Under the pieces are notes generated by a model. The model saw only the letters and a list, made by a program, of their open reading frames with translations, searched no databases and was not told where the DNA came from. Shown here piece after piece: positions 46,294-56,898 of a stretch of 64,000 nt of DNA; within the stretch, counting starts at the first letter, position 1; the number at the start of each line of letters is the position of its first letter. The stretch comes from Primulina eburnea. Lineage: Eukaryota; Streptophyta; Magnoliopsida; Lamiales; Gesneriaceae. The stretch spans positions 37,009-101,008 of the forward strand of contig NW_027331424.1 in NCBI RefSeq assembly GCF_022965805.1. The letters are read 5' to 3'. The translations under genes and the position numbers were made by a program.

Positions 46294-49200
46294 GGAGGAT
46301 TATCATTCTAGGTGTAGCTACCTATGCATTGCTAGATTCAGGAGCTACACATTCCTTCATATCTGAAACCTTCGTCGAAAGACTGAATATTACTCCTCAA
46401 GATATGGGTTTGGGTTTCAAAGTTTCGATTCCATCCGGTGAACAGATGCTCACGTCAAAAATTGTCAAGGGTCTGGAGCTTCGTTTATTCAAAGATGTAG
46501 TTCGGGCAGATCTCATTGTGCTCCCTATGCCCGAATTCGATATTATACTTGGGATGGATTGGTTATCAGTGAATGGAGCTTCGATTGATTTCAGGCAGCG
46601 ATCAGTGTCTATCCGACCGCCTAGTGGTAAACCATTTGTTTTTGAGGCGGCAAGGAACAAGCAAATGCCGCACATTATCTCCTGCTTATGTGCGAGGAAG
46701 CTTATTAAGCGAGGATGCTCAGCTTATCTAGCATGTGTCACTACTGCACATGAGCCTACCAGCCAACAGCTTGAGGATGTTGATATTGTGAGAGAATTCC
46801 CTAGCGTCTTTCCCGAAGACGTATCTGGCATTCCGCCTGATCGTGAAGTAGAATTCTCCATTGATCTAATGCCGGGCACGGTTCCTATATCAAAAGCACC
46901 CTATCGTCTAGCACCTGCAGAAATGAAAGAATTGAAAGATCAGATACAGGACTTGTTAGACAAGGGTTTCATTCGCCCCAGTTACTCTCCATGGGGCGCA
47001 CCGGTATTATTTGTGAAGAAGAAGGATGGTAGTATGCGTCTTTGCATCGATTATCGAGAACTCAACAGGGTCACTATCAAAAATAAGTATCCACTGCCAA
47101 GAATCGAGGATTTATTTGACCAGTTGTAAGGAGCATCGGTTTTCTCTAAGATTGATCTGCGTTCGGGATACCATCAGTTGAAAGTGAAAGAAGCAGATGT
47201 CCATAAGACAGCATTCCGAACTAGATATGGGCACTATGAGTTTATGGTCATGCCATTCGGGTTGACCAATGCGCCAGCGATCTTCATGGATCTCATGAAT
47301 CGCGTATTTCAGCCGTATCTGGATCAGTTTATTATTGTCTTCATCGACGACATATTGATCTATTCCAAGAGCAGAGAGGAGCATAGCCGCCATCTGAGAA
47401 CCGCACTGCAAGTACTGTTAGACAGGAAGCTTTTTGCAAAATTCAGCAAGTGCGAGTTTTGGCTTGATAGAGTGGCATTTTTAGGCCACATCATTTCCAG
47501 CAGTGGAGTGGAAGTTGATCCGAGTAAGGTAGAGGCAGTGAAAGAGTGGCCAGTGCCAAATAGTGTCACCGAGATCCGCAGTTTCTTGGGACTAGCTGGC
47601 TATTATCGCAAGTTCATTCAGGGGTTCTCATCTATAGCGGTACCCATGACCGCCTTGACAAAGAAGAATGCAAAGTTTGTATGGGGACCCGAGTGTCAAG
47701 ACAGTTTTGACAAGTTGAAGCAAGCCTTGATATCCGCGCCGGTGTTATCTATGCCATCGGGGCAAGGGGAGTATGTTCTTTACACCGACGCTTCTAAGCT
47801 TGGTTTGGGTGCAGTTCTGATGCAAAACGACCGAGTTATTGCCTATGCATCGCGACAGTTGAAGATTCATGAAAAGAACTACCCTACGCATGATCTTGAG
47901 CTTGCAGCAGTAGTCTTCGCACTGAAAATTTGGAGACACTACCTTTATGGGGAGAAGTGCAAGATATTCACTGATCATAAGAGTTTGAAGTACTTCTTCA
48001 CCCAAAAGGAGTTGAACATGAGACAACGCAGATGGCTCGAGTTAGTGAAGGATTATGACTGTGAAATTAGCTACCATCCGGGAAAAGCTAATGTTGTGGC
48101 AGATGCGTTGAGTAGAAAAGCTGCAGTTATTACTCAATTATCTCTTCAGAGACCGTTGCAGTCCGAGATACAGCGGTTTGAGCTTACAGTCTATGCCAGG
48201 GGCGAGGCCCCTAATCTTGCCACACTCTCAGTACAGTCGACTTTGAGGGATAGAATCCGAGAGAGTCAGTCCACTGATGAACAGTTGCAAAAGTGGAGAG
48301 CTAGAGATGAGGCCAAGGGCCGGAACTTGTATTCAGTGGTGGATGGTTTAGTTCGCTATCGAGATCGTCTATGGGTTCCTAGCGACAATTCTTTGAGAGA
48401 GCTTATTATGAAGGAAGCCCATGACTCGCCATATTCCATTCACCCGGGAACTACGAAAATGTTCAAGGACTTGCAGTTGTTATATTGGTGGCCAGGGATG
48501 AAGAGGGACATCTTGAGGTTTGTATCCGAGTGTTTGACTTGTCAGCAAGTCAAGGCAGAGCATCAGCGACCGGCAGGGAAATTGAAACCACTCCCTATTC
48601 CCGAGTGGAAATGGGAAAACATCACTATGGACTTTGTAGTGGGACTGCCGAAGACGGTTAAGGGTTTGAATGCCATTTGGGTGATAGTTGATCGTCTTAC
48701 GAAATCAGCTCATTTTCTTCCTATTAAGACGACATTCACCATGGTTCAGATTACAGAGTTGTATATTCGAGAGGTAGTTCGCCTGCATGGGATTCCAGTT
48801 TCTATTGTTTCTGACAGGGATCCGAGATTCACGTCCTCTTTCTGGAAAAGTCTGCATGCAACGATGGGGACCAAGCTACTGTTCAGTACAGCGTTCCACC
48901 CTCAAACCGATGGTCAGTCGGAGAGAGTTATTCAGACTTTGGAGGACCTTCTGCGAGCTTGTGTTATCGATTTCCAAGGCAGTTGGGAATCGAGGTTACC
49001 TCTAGTGGAGTTCGCCTACAATAACAGCTTCCAATCATCAATTGGGATGGCTCCTTTTGAGGCACTCTATGGAAGGAGATGTAGATCTCCTATTCATTGG
49101 GACGAGGTTGGAGAAAGAAGGGTTCTTGGTCCGGATGTTATTGAAGAGACAGCGGAGTTGGTAGTCAAAATTCGTGAGAGAATGAAGACTGCACAAAGCC

Positions 49201-49673
49201 GACAGAAGAGTTATGCGGACAAAAGGCGAAGGGACTTAGAGTTTGCAGTGGGCGACCACGTATTCGTGAAAATAGCACCTATGAAGGGTGTTATGCGCTT
49301 TGGCAGGAAAGGCAAGCTTAGTCCAAGGTTTATAGGTCCGCTTGAGATATTGGAGAGGATTGGGACACTAGCCTATAGAGTGGCGTTGCCACCAGCGCTT
49401 TCAGGAGTTCACAACGTGTTCCATGTTTCTATGCTTCGAAAGTACATGTCTAACCCATCACATGTACTTAATTATGAGCCTCTTCAATTAACTCCTCATA
49501 TGACATACGAGGAAAGACCTGTCCAGATCTTAGCACGTCAAGAGAGAAGACTGCGTAATAAAGTCATTCCAATGGTCAAGGTCAAGTGGCTGAATCACTC
49601 GGAAGAGGAAGCTACTTGGGAAACCGAGAGGGACTTGTTGAGTCGCTATCCAGATTTGTTCGGTAAGTTCTAA
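46294..49673 (+). pseudogene. pol: Gypsy D pol: protease, RT, RNase H, integrase, chromodomain-like tail (one nonsense codon)
   Basis: About 1,126 codons. Protease [12 protein letters not shown] (46329-46364); RT from FSIDLMPG with FIDDILIYS near 47340; RNase H with [13 protein letters not shown] near 47780; integrase HHCC region ending CLTCQQVK near 48550; core motifs [19 protein letters not shown] and [11 protein letters not shown] carrying D, D and E; GPL in place of GPF/Y near 49335; tail [11 protein letters not shown] to [12 protein letters not shown] at 49671-49673. One TAA at 47127-47129 breaks the RT (E has CAA). No ATG suits independent pol translation, so expression needs the gag start. 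The type is chromovirus-like Ty3/gypsy. Confidence 0.95.
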
Positions 49674-49691
49674 ATTTCGAGGACGAAATTT
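49672..49691 (+). other. Pre-PPT hairpin of gypsy D
   Basis: AAATTTCG-AGGA-CGAAATTT is a perfect 8-bp stem with the same AGGA loop as in A, but with AT in place of GC pairs. Confidence 0.6.
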
Positions 49692-49696
49692 TATTT

Positions 49697-49710
49697 AAGG
49701 GGGGGAGAAT
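49697..49710 (+). other. PPT of gypsy D
   Basis: AAGGGGGGGAGAAT directly before the 3' LTR start. Confidence 0.92.
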
Positions 49711-52642
49711 TGTAAGGTCCAAAAATTTAGACGACGTAATCCAACTGCATGCAAATCTAGAAATTTTGAAAAAAATGAGTATTTTATTCTAATTACTATT
49801 AAATTATGTGACGAACATGCTTATTATGATTTTATTGTCATTGTTGCATGAAAATACATTTTTTTAAAGGTTTATTCAGGTGACGATCGAGGAACGGAGA
49901 CCGGGGGCTGTATTATGTGGAAAAAATGTTTTAATTAAATAATTAATTTTAATTATTTAATTTAGGGGAGTTGTTTCTTATTCTTTTTAAAATCAAGAAT
50001 TTTGAGGTGATTTAATACGCCGGGACTAATTTTATCGGTATTAGAATTTTTAACAAAAACTCGATCTTTTAGCAGTCCGGCTATTTAATTCACTAATTTA
50101 TTTTATTATGAAAACTTTTTTTAAATTTTATTTAGGCCTAGCTTGCACTAGTGGGCTTAATTAAATTTATCTAGCCTTAAGCCTAATTATCTTTGAGCTA
50201 GCTTATAAATAAAAGTGAGATTAACCTAAACCTATTCACTCTCACTCACTTTCACGCCGCCGAGAATTAGACAAGAAAGAAAAGAGATTTCTCTCGGCAG
50301 CTTCATCTCTCGGCGTGAGTTTGTGGCTTGTTCTTCACGGTTTGTGTGCGTATAGCCTCGGTTCCTCTCCGTTCATCGTCGTCGTCGGTATATCGTGCGT
50401 ATATTACGCAAAGGCACGCTAACATCTTCCCTTTTCTCATCCAATACATCATATATCGATCGCTGAAATGCATGTGTACAAATTGTGAAGTTTTATTACG
50501 GTTTTTACGTATTCGTGTTGCGATCTAACATGTTCTTGTATCGATTCATGTCATGCTTGTTTTAGGGGGCTGCCATGGTGTTACTTGTTGTCTAGATAAT
50601 GTTTCGGGGCAAGACACAACCTCTTGAACGCACCACAACCAGCAGAAACAGAAAATAACCGAGGGAACCATAGGCAGTGGGTTGCTGTCTTGAGTGTTGG
50701 GGTTCGGGTTCCATGAGGGGGTGGCGGGCTTCGCCTAGGCAGGGGCCAGGGCTCGGCCAGGGGCTGTTCTTGGTCCAGGGAGGGTCCTAGCCATGCTAGG
50801 ATTCAGTCTGAACAGCAGGGAGGAGTCCTTGCAAGCAAGGACTCCCACCCGTGAAGGGCACAAACCTGTGCAGTTTTCGTTAATCAGTCCAGGGGTGAGG
50901 GCTCGGTCCAGGGTTCAAGGGCTGGGCTGGGACGAGTCTTTAGGGTCTTAGGAAGGTGTGGGGGTGACTGGTTGGGGGCCTGGGCTCGTGGGCTGGTACC
51001 TGGAAGCAAACCAAAGAAACCTGCCACACTAGAACTCTCGGCCAGCATAGGGTATTGTTGAAGGCTCACGTTTTCTTGGTGTGGGTCAGGGTCTTGGCAA
51101 TTTTTAGTGACCAGTAGGCTAAACAAACATGTTGGGCACCTTTGGGCTCGGTTTGGTTCGGGGGTAACTCGATAAAATTAGGAGATGGCTCGGGGTTGAA
51201 ATTCGAGTGTCAAAATGAGTTTTAAAAATAAAGAAAATTGGAAAACGGCTCACGAGGGTCGGGTCGTGGTCCATAAAAGCTTAAATAATATAAAAAGACT
51301 AAATTTAGAATTTAGGAATTTTATATTAAAGTTTGGTATTTTTCGGGATTAAAACACCGTTAAAATATCTATTAAAAGATAAATTGAAAAGTCTAAGTTT
51401 TAAGCCAAATAAAATTACGAGAAAATTCTTATAAGCTTAAATATTTATTTGGGACATGTTAGATTCATGAAATCAAGAAAATAGTCGATTTTGTAAAAAG
51501 TCGAGTCCAGGGGTAAAACGGTCTTTTTACACCTAAAATTAGTAACGGTCATGGCAGTGCCCTAAATGCAGTTTTTATGTTATTATGTGAATTTTTAAAT
51601 GCTTATGAATTGTTCATGATTTATTTATGATTTATTCATGATTTATTTTAAATGTCCATGAAATTTTATAATTAAAATTGACATTTAAAATACATGGTGC
51701 ATGCTTGGTTTCAAAGGAAAATATATTCATGCATAATTTTATAAGGTGATGAAAACATGAAAAATATTGAGGAAAGTGAAGTAATTGTGACTATGAGGAA
51801 TTCAGGATTCAAGTTTATGATCAAGATTAGGCCAAGGCTCAGTTGACGATCTTGTGTCGCTGATGTCCCCGCCGCCCAGTACTGTGGTTTCACGTAGATG
51901 GTACCATCGTCATGTCATGTCATGTCATGTCACGTCAGAAAAGTCACAATTAACGATCTGAATTCAATCAAGAAAAATATAATGTTATGATCATGAAAAG
52001 ATTCACGTCATGTTATCACGTCATGTTATTATATCATGTTATCATGTCATGTTAAGCTCAAGGAAAGAGGTAAAGGTTCATGTTCCTGTTATGCATTTCA
52101 TGAAAATATTTACGAAAATGTTCATGCTCAAGTTTATGCATTTTCATGAAATGTTATTTTAAGTACAAGTAATTTCACTGCTGCATGTGATTTTATACAC
52201 GTATTACTCGTTACAAAGATTTGGTGTGTTGAGTCTTTAGACTCACTAGGTGTGTTGGATGCAGGTGATGTTGAGGGAGGGCTTGACGTATGAGATGACT
52301 GGACTGAAGGTGCACACAACCCGAGGACCAGCGCTTCTATTGTTTTTCCGCACTCATGATATTGATTATGATTTTACGTTAAAGGATTTTTAAACCATTT
52401 ATTTATGCCTTAGAGTGGTTTTGGAGAGGAAAATATGTTTTCCCGGTTATTGCTTTTTAGGTTCGGTAACTCATGCGATTATTTTGATTTATGACGATTG
52501 CAATTGATTTTTAAATGCTAGCTAGCGAATGTTCTAGATCATGGACAAAAATATTTTATTAAAATATTTTACAAGGACCGAAAAAAAAAAAAAAAAAAAA
52601 AAATTCTAGTACTTTTTAAACACAAGAGCATGGGACGTTTCA
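49711..52642 (+). mobile_element. 3' LTR of gypsy D
   Basis: 2932 bp, nearly identical to the 5' LTR. It ends GGACGTTTCA and is followed by sequence from the middle of LTR K, not by a copy of the left flank. Confidence 0.96.
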
Positions 52643-53103
52643 ATAACAATACAGTCTTGTAACCCCGTCAGTCTTAACATCACAATTATAATACCAGAAT
52701 TCCTAATAAATCTCAGTACAATCTATAACTTCAGTATCTGTACACTTTAACATGAATAACAGCATAATTCTGATAGCAATCTCAATCAAATCGACTCTAA
52801 AATTCATAACAATTCCATAAACAATCTGCTTCTAAATCTGACTTCGATTCTACAATATCTACGGTAGCAGAAACACCATATCTGAATCATATGCAATTCT
52901 GACAATATCATAAAATCAAATCTTGTCTAAACGTAATAAACTTACGTCCAGTTGTAGCCTGCGTTGATATGAACACAGTACCGAAGTCGGATTTCAATTT
53001 GGATAGACGGTTCGCTCGCAAAGTAATTTCGAAAATGAAGAACGAAGCTTTCCCTTCTAATCCTCGATTTTCTCCTTTCCCTTTCTGAAGAATTGCATGC
53101 CAC

Positions 53104-53116
53104 TATATATATATAT
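53104..53116 (-). promoter_or_regulatory. TATA box of LTR K
   Basis: A TATATATATATA run lies about 54 bp from the nearest palindrome of the array. Confidence 0.6.
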
Positions 53117-53169
53117 ACATACCTTCCGTGCATGCAAAGCAAATGGCACAACCTTTGTGCAACACGTCT

Positions 53170-53431
53170 CGCGCATATGCGCGGTCACTACTCGCGCATA
53201 TGCGCGAGACCTCCTGTCTCGGCGAAAGTACTACTCGCGCATATGCGCCATTCTTTCCGCGCATATGCGCCACCCCTTCTGGCCCTCCCGCGCATATGCG
53301 CCACTCAACTCGCGCATATGCGCCAAGGCTTCTGTAGGTGTCGCGCATATGCGCGCCTGTCTTCGCGCATGTGCGCCAACTCTACTGTGATTCTCGCGCA
53401 TGTGCGCCAATTTTGATCGCGCATGTGCGCC
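53170..53431 (-). repeat. Palindromic box array in LTR K (10 boxes)
   Basis: CGCGCATATGCGCG/C or CGCGCATGTGCGCC boxes start at 53170, 53193, 53236, 53258, 53289, 53311, 53342, 53364, 53395 and 53418. Steps are 23, 43, 22, 31, 22, 31, 22, 31, 23. The core is a near-perfect palindrome, and the DNA between boxes is not conserved. Open frames across this region encode only the repeat. Confidence 0.9.
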
Positions 53432-53602
53432 AACACATTAAGTTACACACACAATTTACACCTTTCACATGTGTTCTAATCCGATCCGTTCCGTCTATAA
53501 TCATCTCGATTAATTCTATAACTCATTCCGGATTAACCTCCATTTAGAATAATCATATCCAAATCATTCCAGATTACGGTAATTAAATTCTCGGGCATTA
53601 CA

Positions 53603-53688
53603 GTTAAAGTCCATACTTTATATCTTACCAAATATTTTAAATAGTCATCAACATTTATCTGTTTTACTTTTCAGTACAAGTTTTTACA
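53603..53688 (+). other. Copia J leader remnant
   Basis: Matches the gag-proximal leader of copia F and G in inverse orientation; the gag ATG follows at 53689. Confidence 0.75.
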
Positions 53689-54908
53689 ATGTCTTCGATT
53701 CGCAATCCGATATCTGCAATACTCGACAAACACATGTTAACCGGACCTAATTACCTCACTTGGCTAAGAAACCTAAAAATAGTCTTGAATTCGGAAAGGG
53801 TAGCATATACACTGACTGAGTCGCCCCCTGTTGAGGCTCCGACTGACTACAATCCTGAGGAATTGCAGGCTTACAAGGAATGGTGTGACCATGACTTGAT
53901 AGCCAGGTGTTATATGCTGACTTCTATGAATGATGAGCTGCAGAGGCGTTTTGAGGGTGCAAAGAATGCTACTGACATTCATAAGCACCTCAAAGAGCTC
54001 TTTGGTGAGCAGACTCGGCCTCTTAGGCATGCTACCGTCAAGGAGCTGATCACTATGCGCATGCGAGATGGGGCCTCGGTCCATGAGCATGGCCTGAAGA
54101 TGATTGGGCTTGTGGACAAGCTCGTTGGCATGGATCTGATCTTGCCTTCGGATTTGACCACCGACGTGTTGCTTTTATCACTGCCTAGCTCATTTGATCC
54201 TTTTGTGGTGAACTTCAACATGAACAAGATGGAGCCGACCCTTGAGGAGTTGGTGAATATGCTTGTTCTGTTTGAATCAACCATCAAGAAAGAGAAGTTG
54301 GTTCTTTATGTGGGTTCTTCATCTGGTACGAAGATTGATCCACATGGGAAGGGAAAGAAGAGTTCTTTCCAATCTCCGAATCCCGTTGTGGCAGCCACAC
54401 CAGTTAAGGCTGACAAGACTAGTGATGTTTGTCATCACTGCAAGAAGCCTGGACATTGGAGGCGAAATTGCAAGGAATATCTGGCCCAGAAGAGTTCTGG
54501 AAACGGTATGTTCTATATCGAAGTAAACATTTCAATAAACTCTACTTCTTGGGTATTGGATACCCGTTGTGGCTTATATCTCTGTAATGAGTTACAGGTG
54601 ATGGGAAGAAGTAGGAAGTTTAAGGAAGGTGTGACCTTCTAGAAGATGGGCAATGGAGCAAGAGTTGCTGCCAAGGCCATAGGAGATGTTTACTTGTTGA
54701 ACAATAGTTTTAAGTTAATTTTAAGAGATGTTTTGTTTGTACCAGATTTGGTGAAAAACATTGTTTCCATTTCTATGCTGATAAAAATAGATATTCTTGT
54801 TTATTTTGCAAAGGTGTTTGCAACATTTACATGAATGAATGTTTGATTGGTACTGATGAACTTGAAAACGATCTCTATAACTTAAAATTGAAAGATATTC
54901 CATTAAAT
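53689..54908 (+). pseudogene. gag: Copia J gag and protease
   Basis: Begins MSSIRNPISAIL and follows the same gag domain as F, with an intact knuckle CHHCKKPGHWRRNC. A short deletion removes part of the basic linker before the knuckle. The protease active site reads LDTRCGLYLC, so the catalytic glycine of DTG is lost. TAG at 54640-54642 interrupts the frame, which resumes at once (MGNGARVAAKAIGDVYLL) and then shifts near 54780. Confidence 0.92.
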
Positions 54909-56884
54909 GTCCATTCAAAGACAGACACCATATGAGATATGGATGGGTAAGCCTCCCAAATATTCTTATCTTAGAATATGGGGAGCCCTGCTTATGTGAA
55001 GCAGGTAGTGGGAGATAAATTGGATTATCGATCCATTTTATGTTTCTTTGTGGGATATCCAAGGAATTCAGTTGGATATCATTTCTATCATCCCCAAGAA
55101 ACAAAGGTGTTTGTTTCTAGGAATGCAACCTTTTTGGAAAAGGAATTTCTATTGGATAGAAAATGGGAGATGATAGAACTCGAAGAGGTTCGAGAGACAC
55201 CCACAATTATAGAACCCACACCCGAAGAGCCAAGAGAGGAGATACAAGCTCCTAGAAAATCCGAGAAAGTCTCGAGACCACCTATGAGGTATGGTCAGCT
55301 TCTTGAAGAGGGCCATGACGAGCCTAACCATGGATGTGATCCAAGGACCTTCAAGGAAGCGTTATCTGATGCCGATTCATCCAAATGGCTTGAAGCTTTG
55401 GAATCTGAGTTGAATTCCATGCATTCGAACCAAGTGTGGGATCTTATAGATCCACCTGAGGGAACGGTTCCCATAGGGACTTGGGACGGATGGGAAGGTA
55501 TTGACCTTCAAGGCGCGATTGGTGGCAAAAGGATATACTCAAAGACAATGAGTTGACTTTGAGGAAACCTTTTCACCAGTTGCAATGTTCAAGTCCATAA
55601 GGATTTTGCTAGCCATAGCTGCATAGTATGACTATGAGATATGGCAGATGGAAGTCAAGACAGCCTTTCTTAATGGGGATATTAAGGAAGAGATTTACAT
55701 GTCTCAAACCTGGAGGGTTTACATCTATCGGAAGTGAGCATATGGTATGCAAACTTCAGAGATCTGTTTATGGTCTAAAGCAGGCATCTAGGAGTTGGAA
55801 CCTTAGATTCGATAGTACAATCAAAGAGTTGATTTACTAAGAATCCGGAGGAACCCTGTGTGTATAAGAAGGTCAGTGGGAGTGTTGTGACATTCTTGCT
55901 GCTTTATGTTGATGACATTCTACTCATTGGGAATGATGTAGGAATGTTGCAATCAACTAAGATATGGTTAGTGTGTAAGTTCTCGATGCAGGACTTGGGT
56001 GAAGCATCTTTTGTATTGGGAATACATGTCTATAGAGATAGATCAAAAAGATTGCTTGGTCTCACCCAGTCCACATACATTGATACCATCGTGAAACGGT
56101 TCTCGATGGATAAGTCCAAGAGAGGGCATCTACCAATGTGTCATGGCGTGTCCCTATCCAAGTATGTCTTTCAAGACTGATGCAGAGATAGCGGCGATGA
56201 CAAGCATTCCTTATGCATATGCGATTGGTAGCATCATGTATGAGATGATATCTACACGTCCTGACGTGGCTTTCGCACTAAGTGTAGTGAGTAGATATCA
56301 ATCGAACCCCGGTCTTCCACATTGGAAAGCTGTGAAAGACATCCTCAAATAGTTGAGAAGGACCAATAAATTGTTCTTGGTCTATGGGTGGAGAACTAAA
56401 ATTTGAAGGCTATACCGACTCTAGCTTCCAAAGCGATATCGATGACTTGAAGTCAACCTCTGGGTTTGTATTCATGCTCAATGGTGCTGCTGTCTCTTGG
56501 AAGAGTTCCAAGCAAGACAATACTGCGGATTCCAGCACAGAGGCCGAATACATTGCTGCATCAGATGCAGCAAGGGAGACTGTTTGGATAAGGAATTTCG
56601 TCTAAGAGTTGGACGTCATTCCTAATTGAGTTGCTCCTATCCCAGTGTTGTGTGACAACACGGGAGCTTTAGCTCAAGCAAAGGAGCCAAGGTCTCATCA
56701 GAAGTCCAAACAAGTATTGAGAAAGTACCACATCCTCGGAGAGATTGTGGAAAGAGAAGTGTCTATCGACAAAGTCGGCTCCGCAGACAATGTTGCTGAT
56801 CCACTAGCTAAGCTTTTACCTGGACCATTATTCGAGATGCATCGCGAATCAATGGGTTTGAAGCATACGGGTAGTTGGCTCTAG
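54909..56884 (+). pseudogene. pol: Copia J pol remnant: integrase tail, RT, RNase H
   Basis: After about 54910 the sequence jumps to the distal integrase (YEIWMGKPPKYSY), so the zinc region and DDE core are deleted. The linker and RT follow with frameshifts, an exact 23-bp deletion near 55478 shared with copia H, and a TAG at 55624-55626. LYVDDILLIG is kept (about 55900). RNase H has several stops and ends MGLKHTGSWL at 56884. The H-like ending and codon losses place J and H in one subfamily, apart from F and G. Confidence 0.92.
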
Positions 56885-56886
56885 TG

Positions 56887-56898
56887 CAAGTGGGAGAT
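56887..56898 (+). other. PPT of copia J
   Basis: CAAGTGGGAGAT directly precedes the LTR start TGTTAGAG. Confidence 0.9.

Larger units (their letters stand above)
41606..52642 (+). mobile_element. Gypsy D, young near-complete element
   Basis: The element is 11,037 bp with two full LTRs (2934 and 2932 bp), PBS, gag, intervening sequence, pol, hairpin and PPT. By eye the LTRs differ at about 20 substitutions plus a few indels, well under 1%. Only two nonsense changes break the coding regions. The flanking five bases differ (TTCTG left, ATAAC right) and lie in two different elements. Confidence 0.96.
52643..53602 (-). mobile_element. LTR fragment of gypsy K
   Basis: The minus-strand LTR start TGTAATGCCCGAG is at 53602 and no PPT lies outside it, so this is the outer end of a 5' LTR lying in the leader of copia J. 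It is collinear with LTR O (61500-62443) and is cut at 52643 by gypsy D. It has a TATA box, GTAAGT (52940-52945) and ten palindromic boxes. Confidence 0.85.

Noticed and set aside
53170..53431. CRISPR-like regular array
   Set aside because: The repeats are 14 bp palindromes with very short spacers, in a plant LTR with no cas genes, and the same layout is found in many LTRs.
53093..53547. Several overlapping open frames of 69-107 codons with repeated RICA/HMRA/AYAR-type peptides
   Set aside because: They are translations of the palindromic box array on both strands. The box has no stop in any frame, so open frames arise by chance. The same occurs at 61985-62427.
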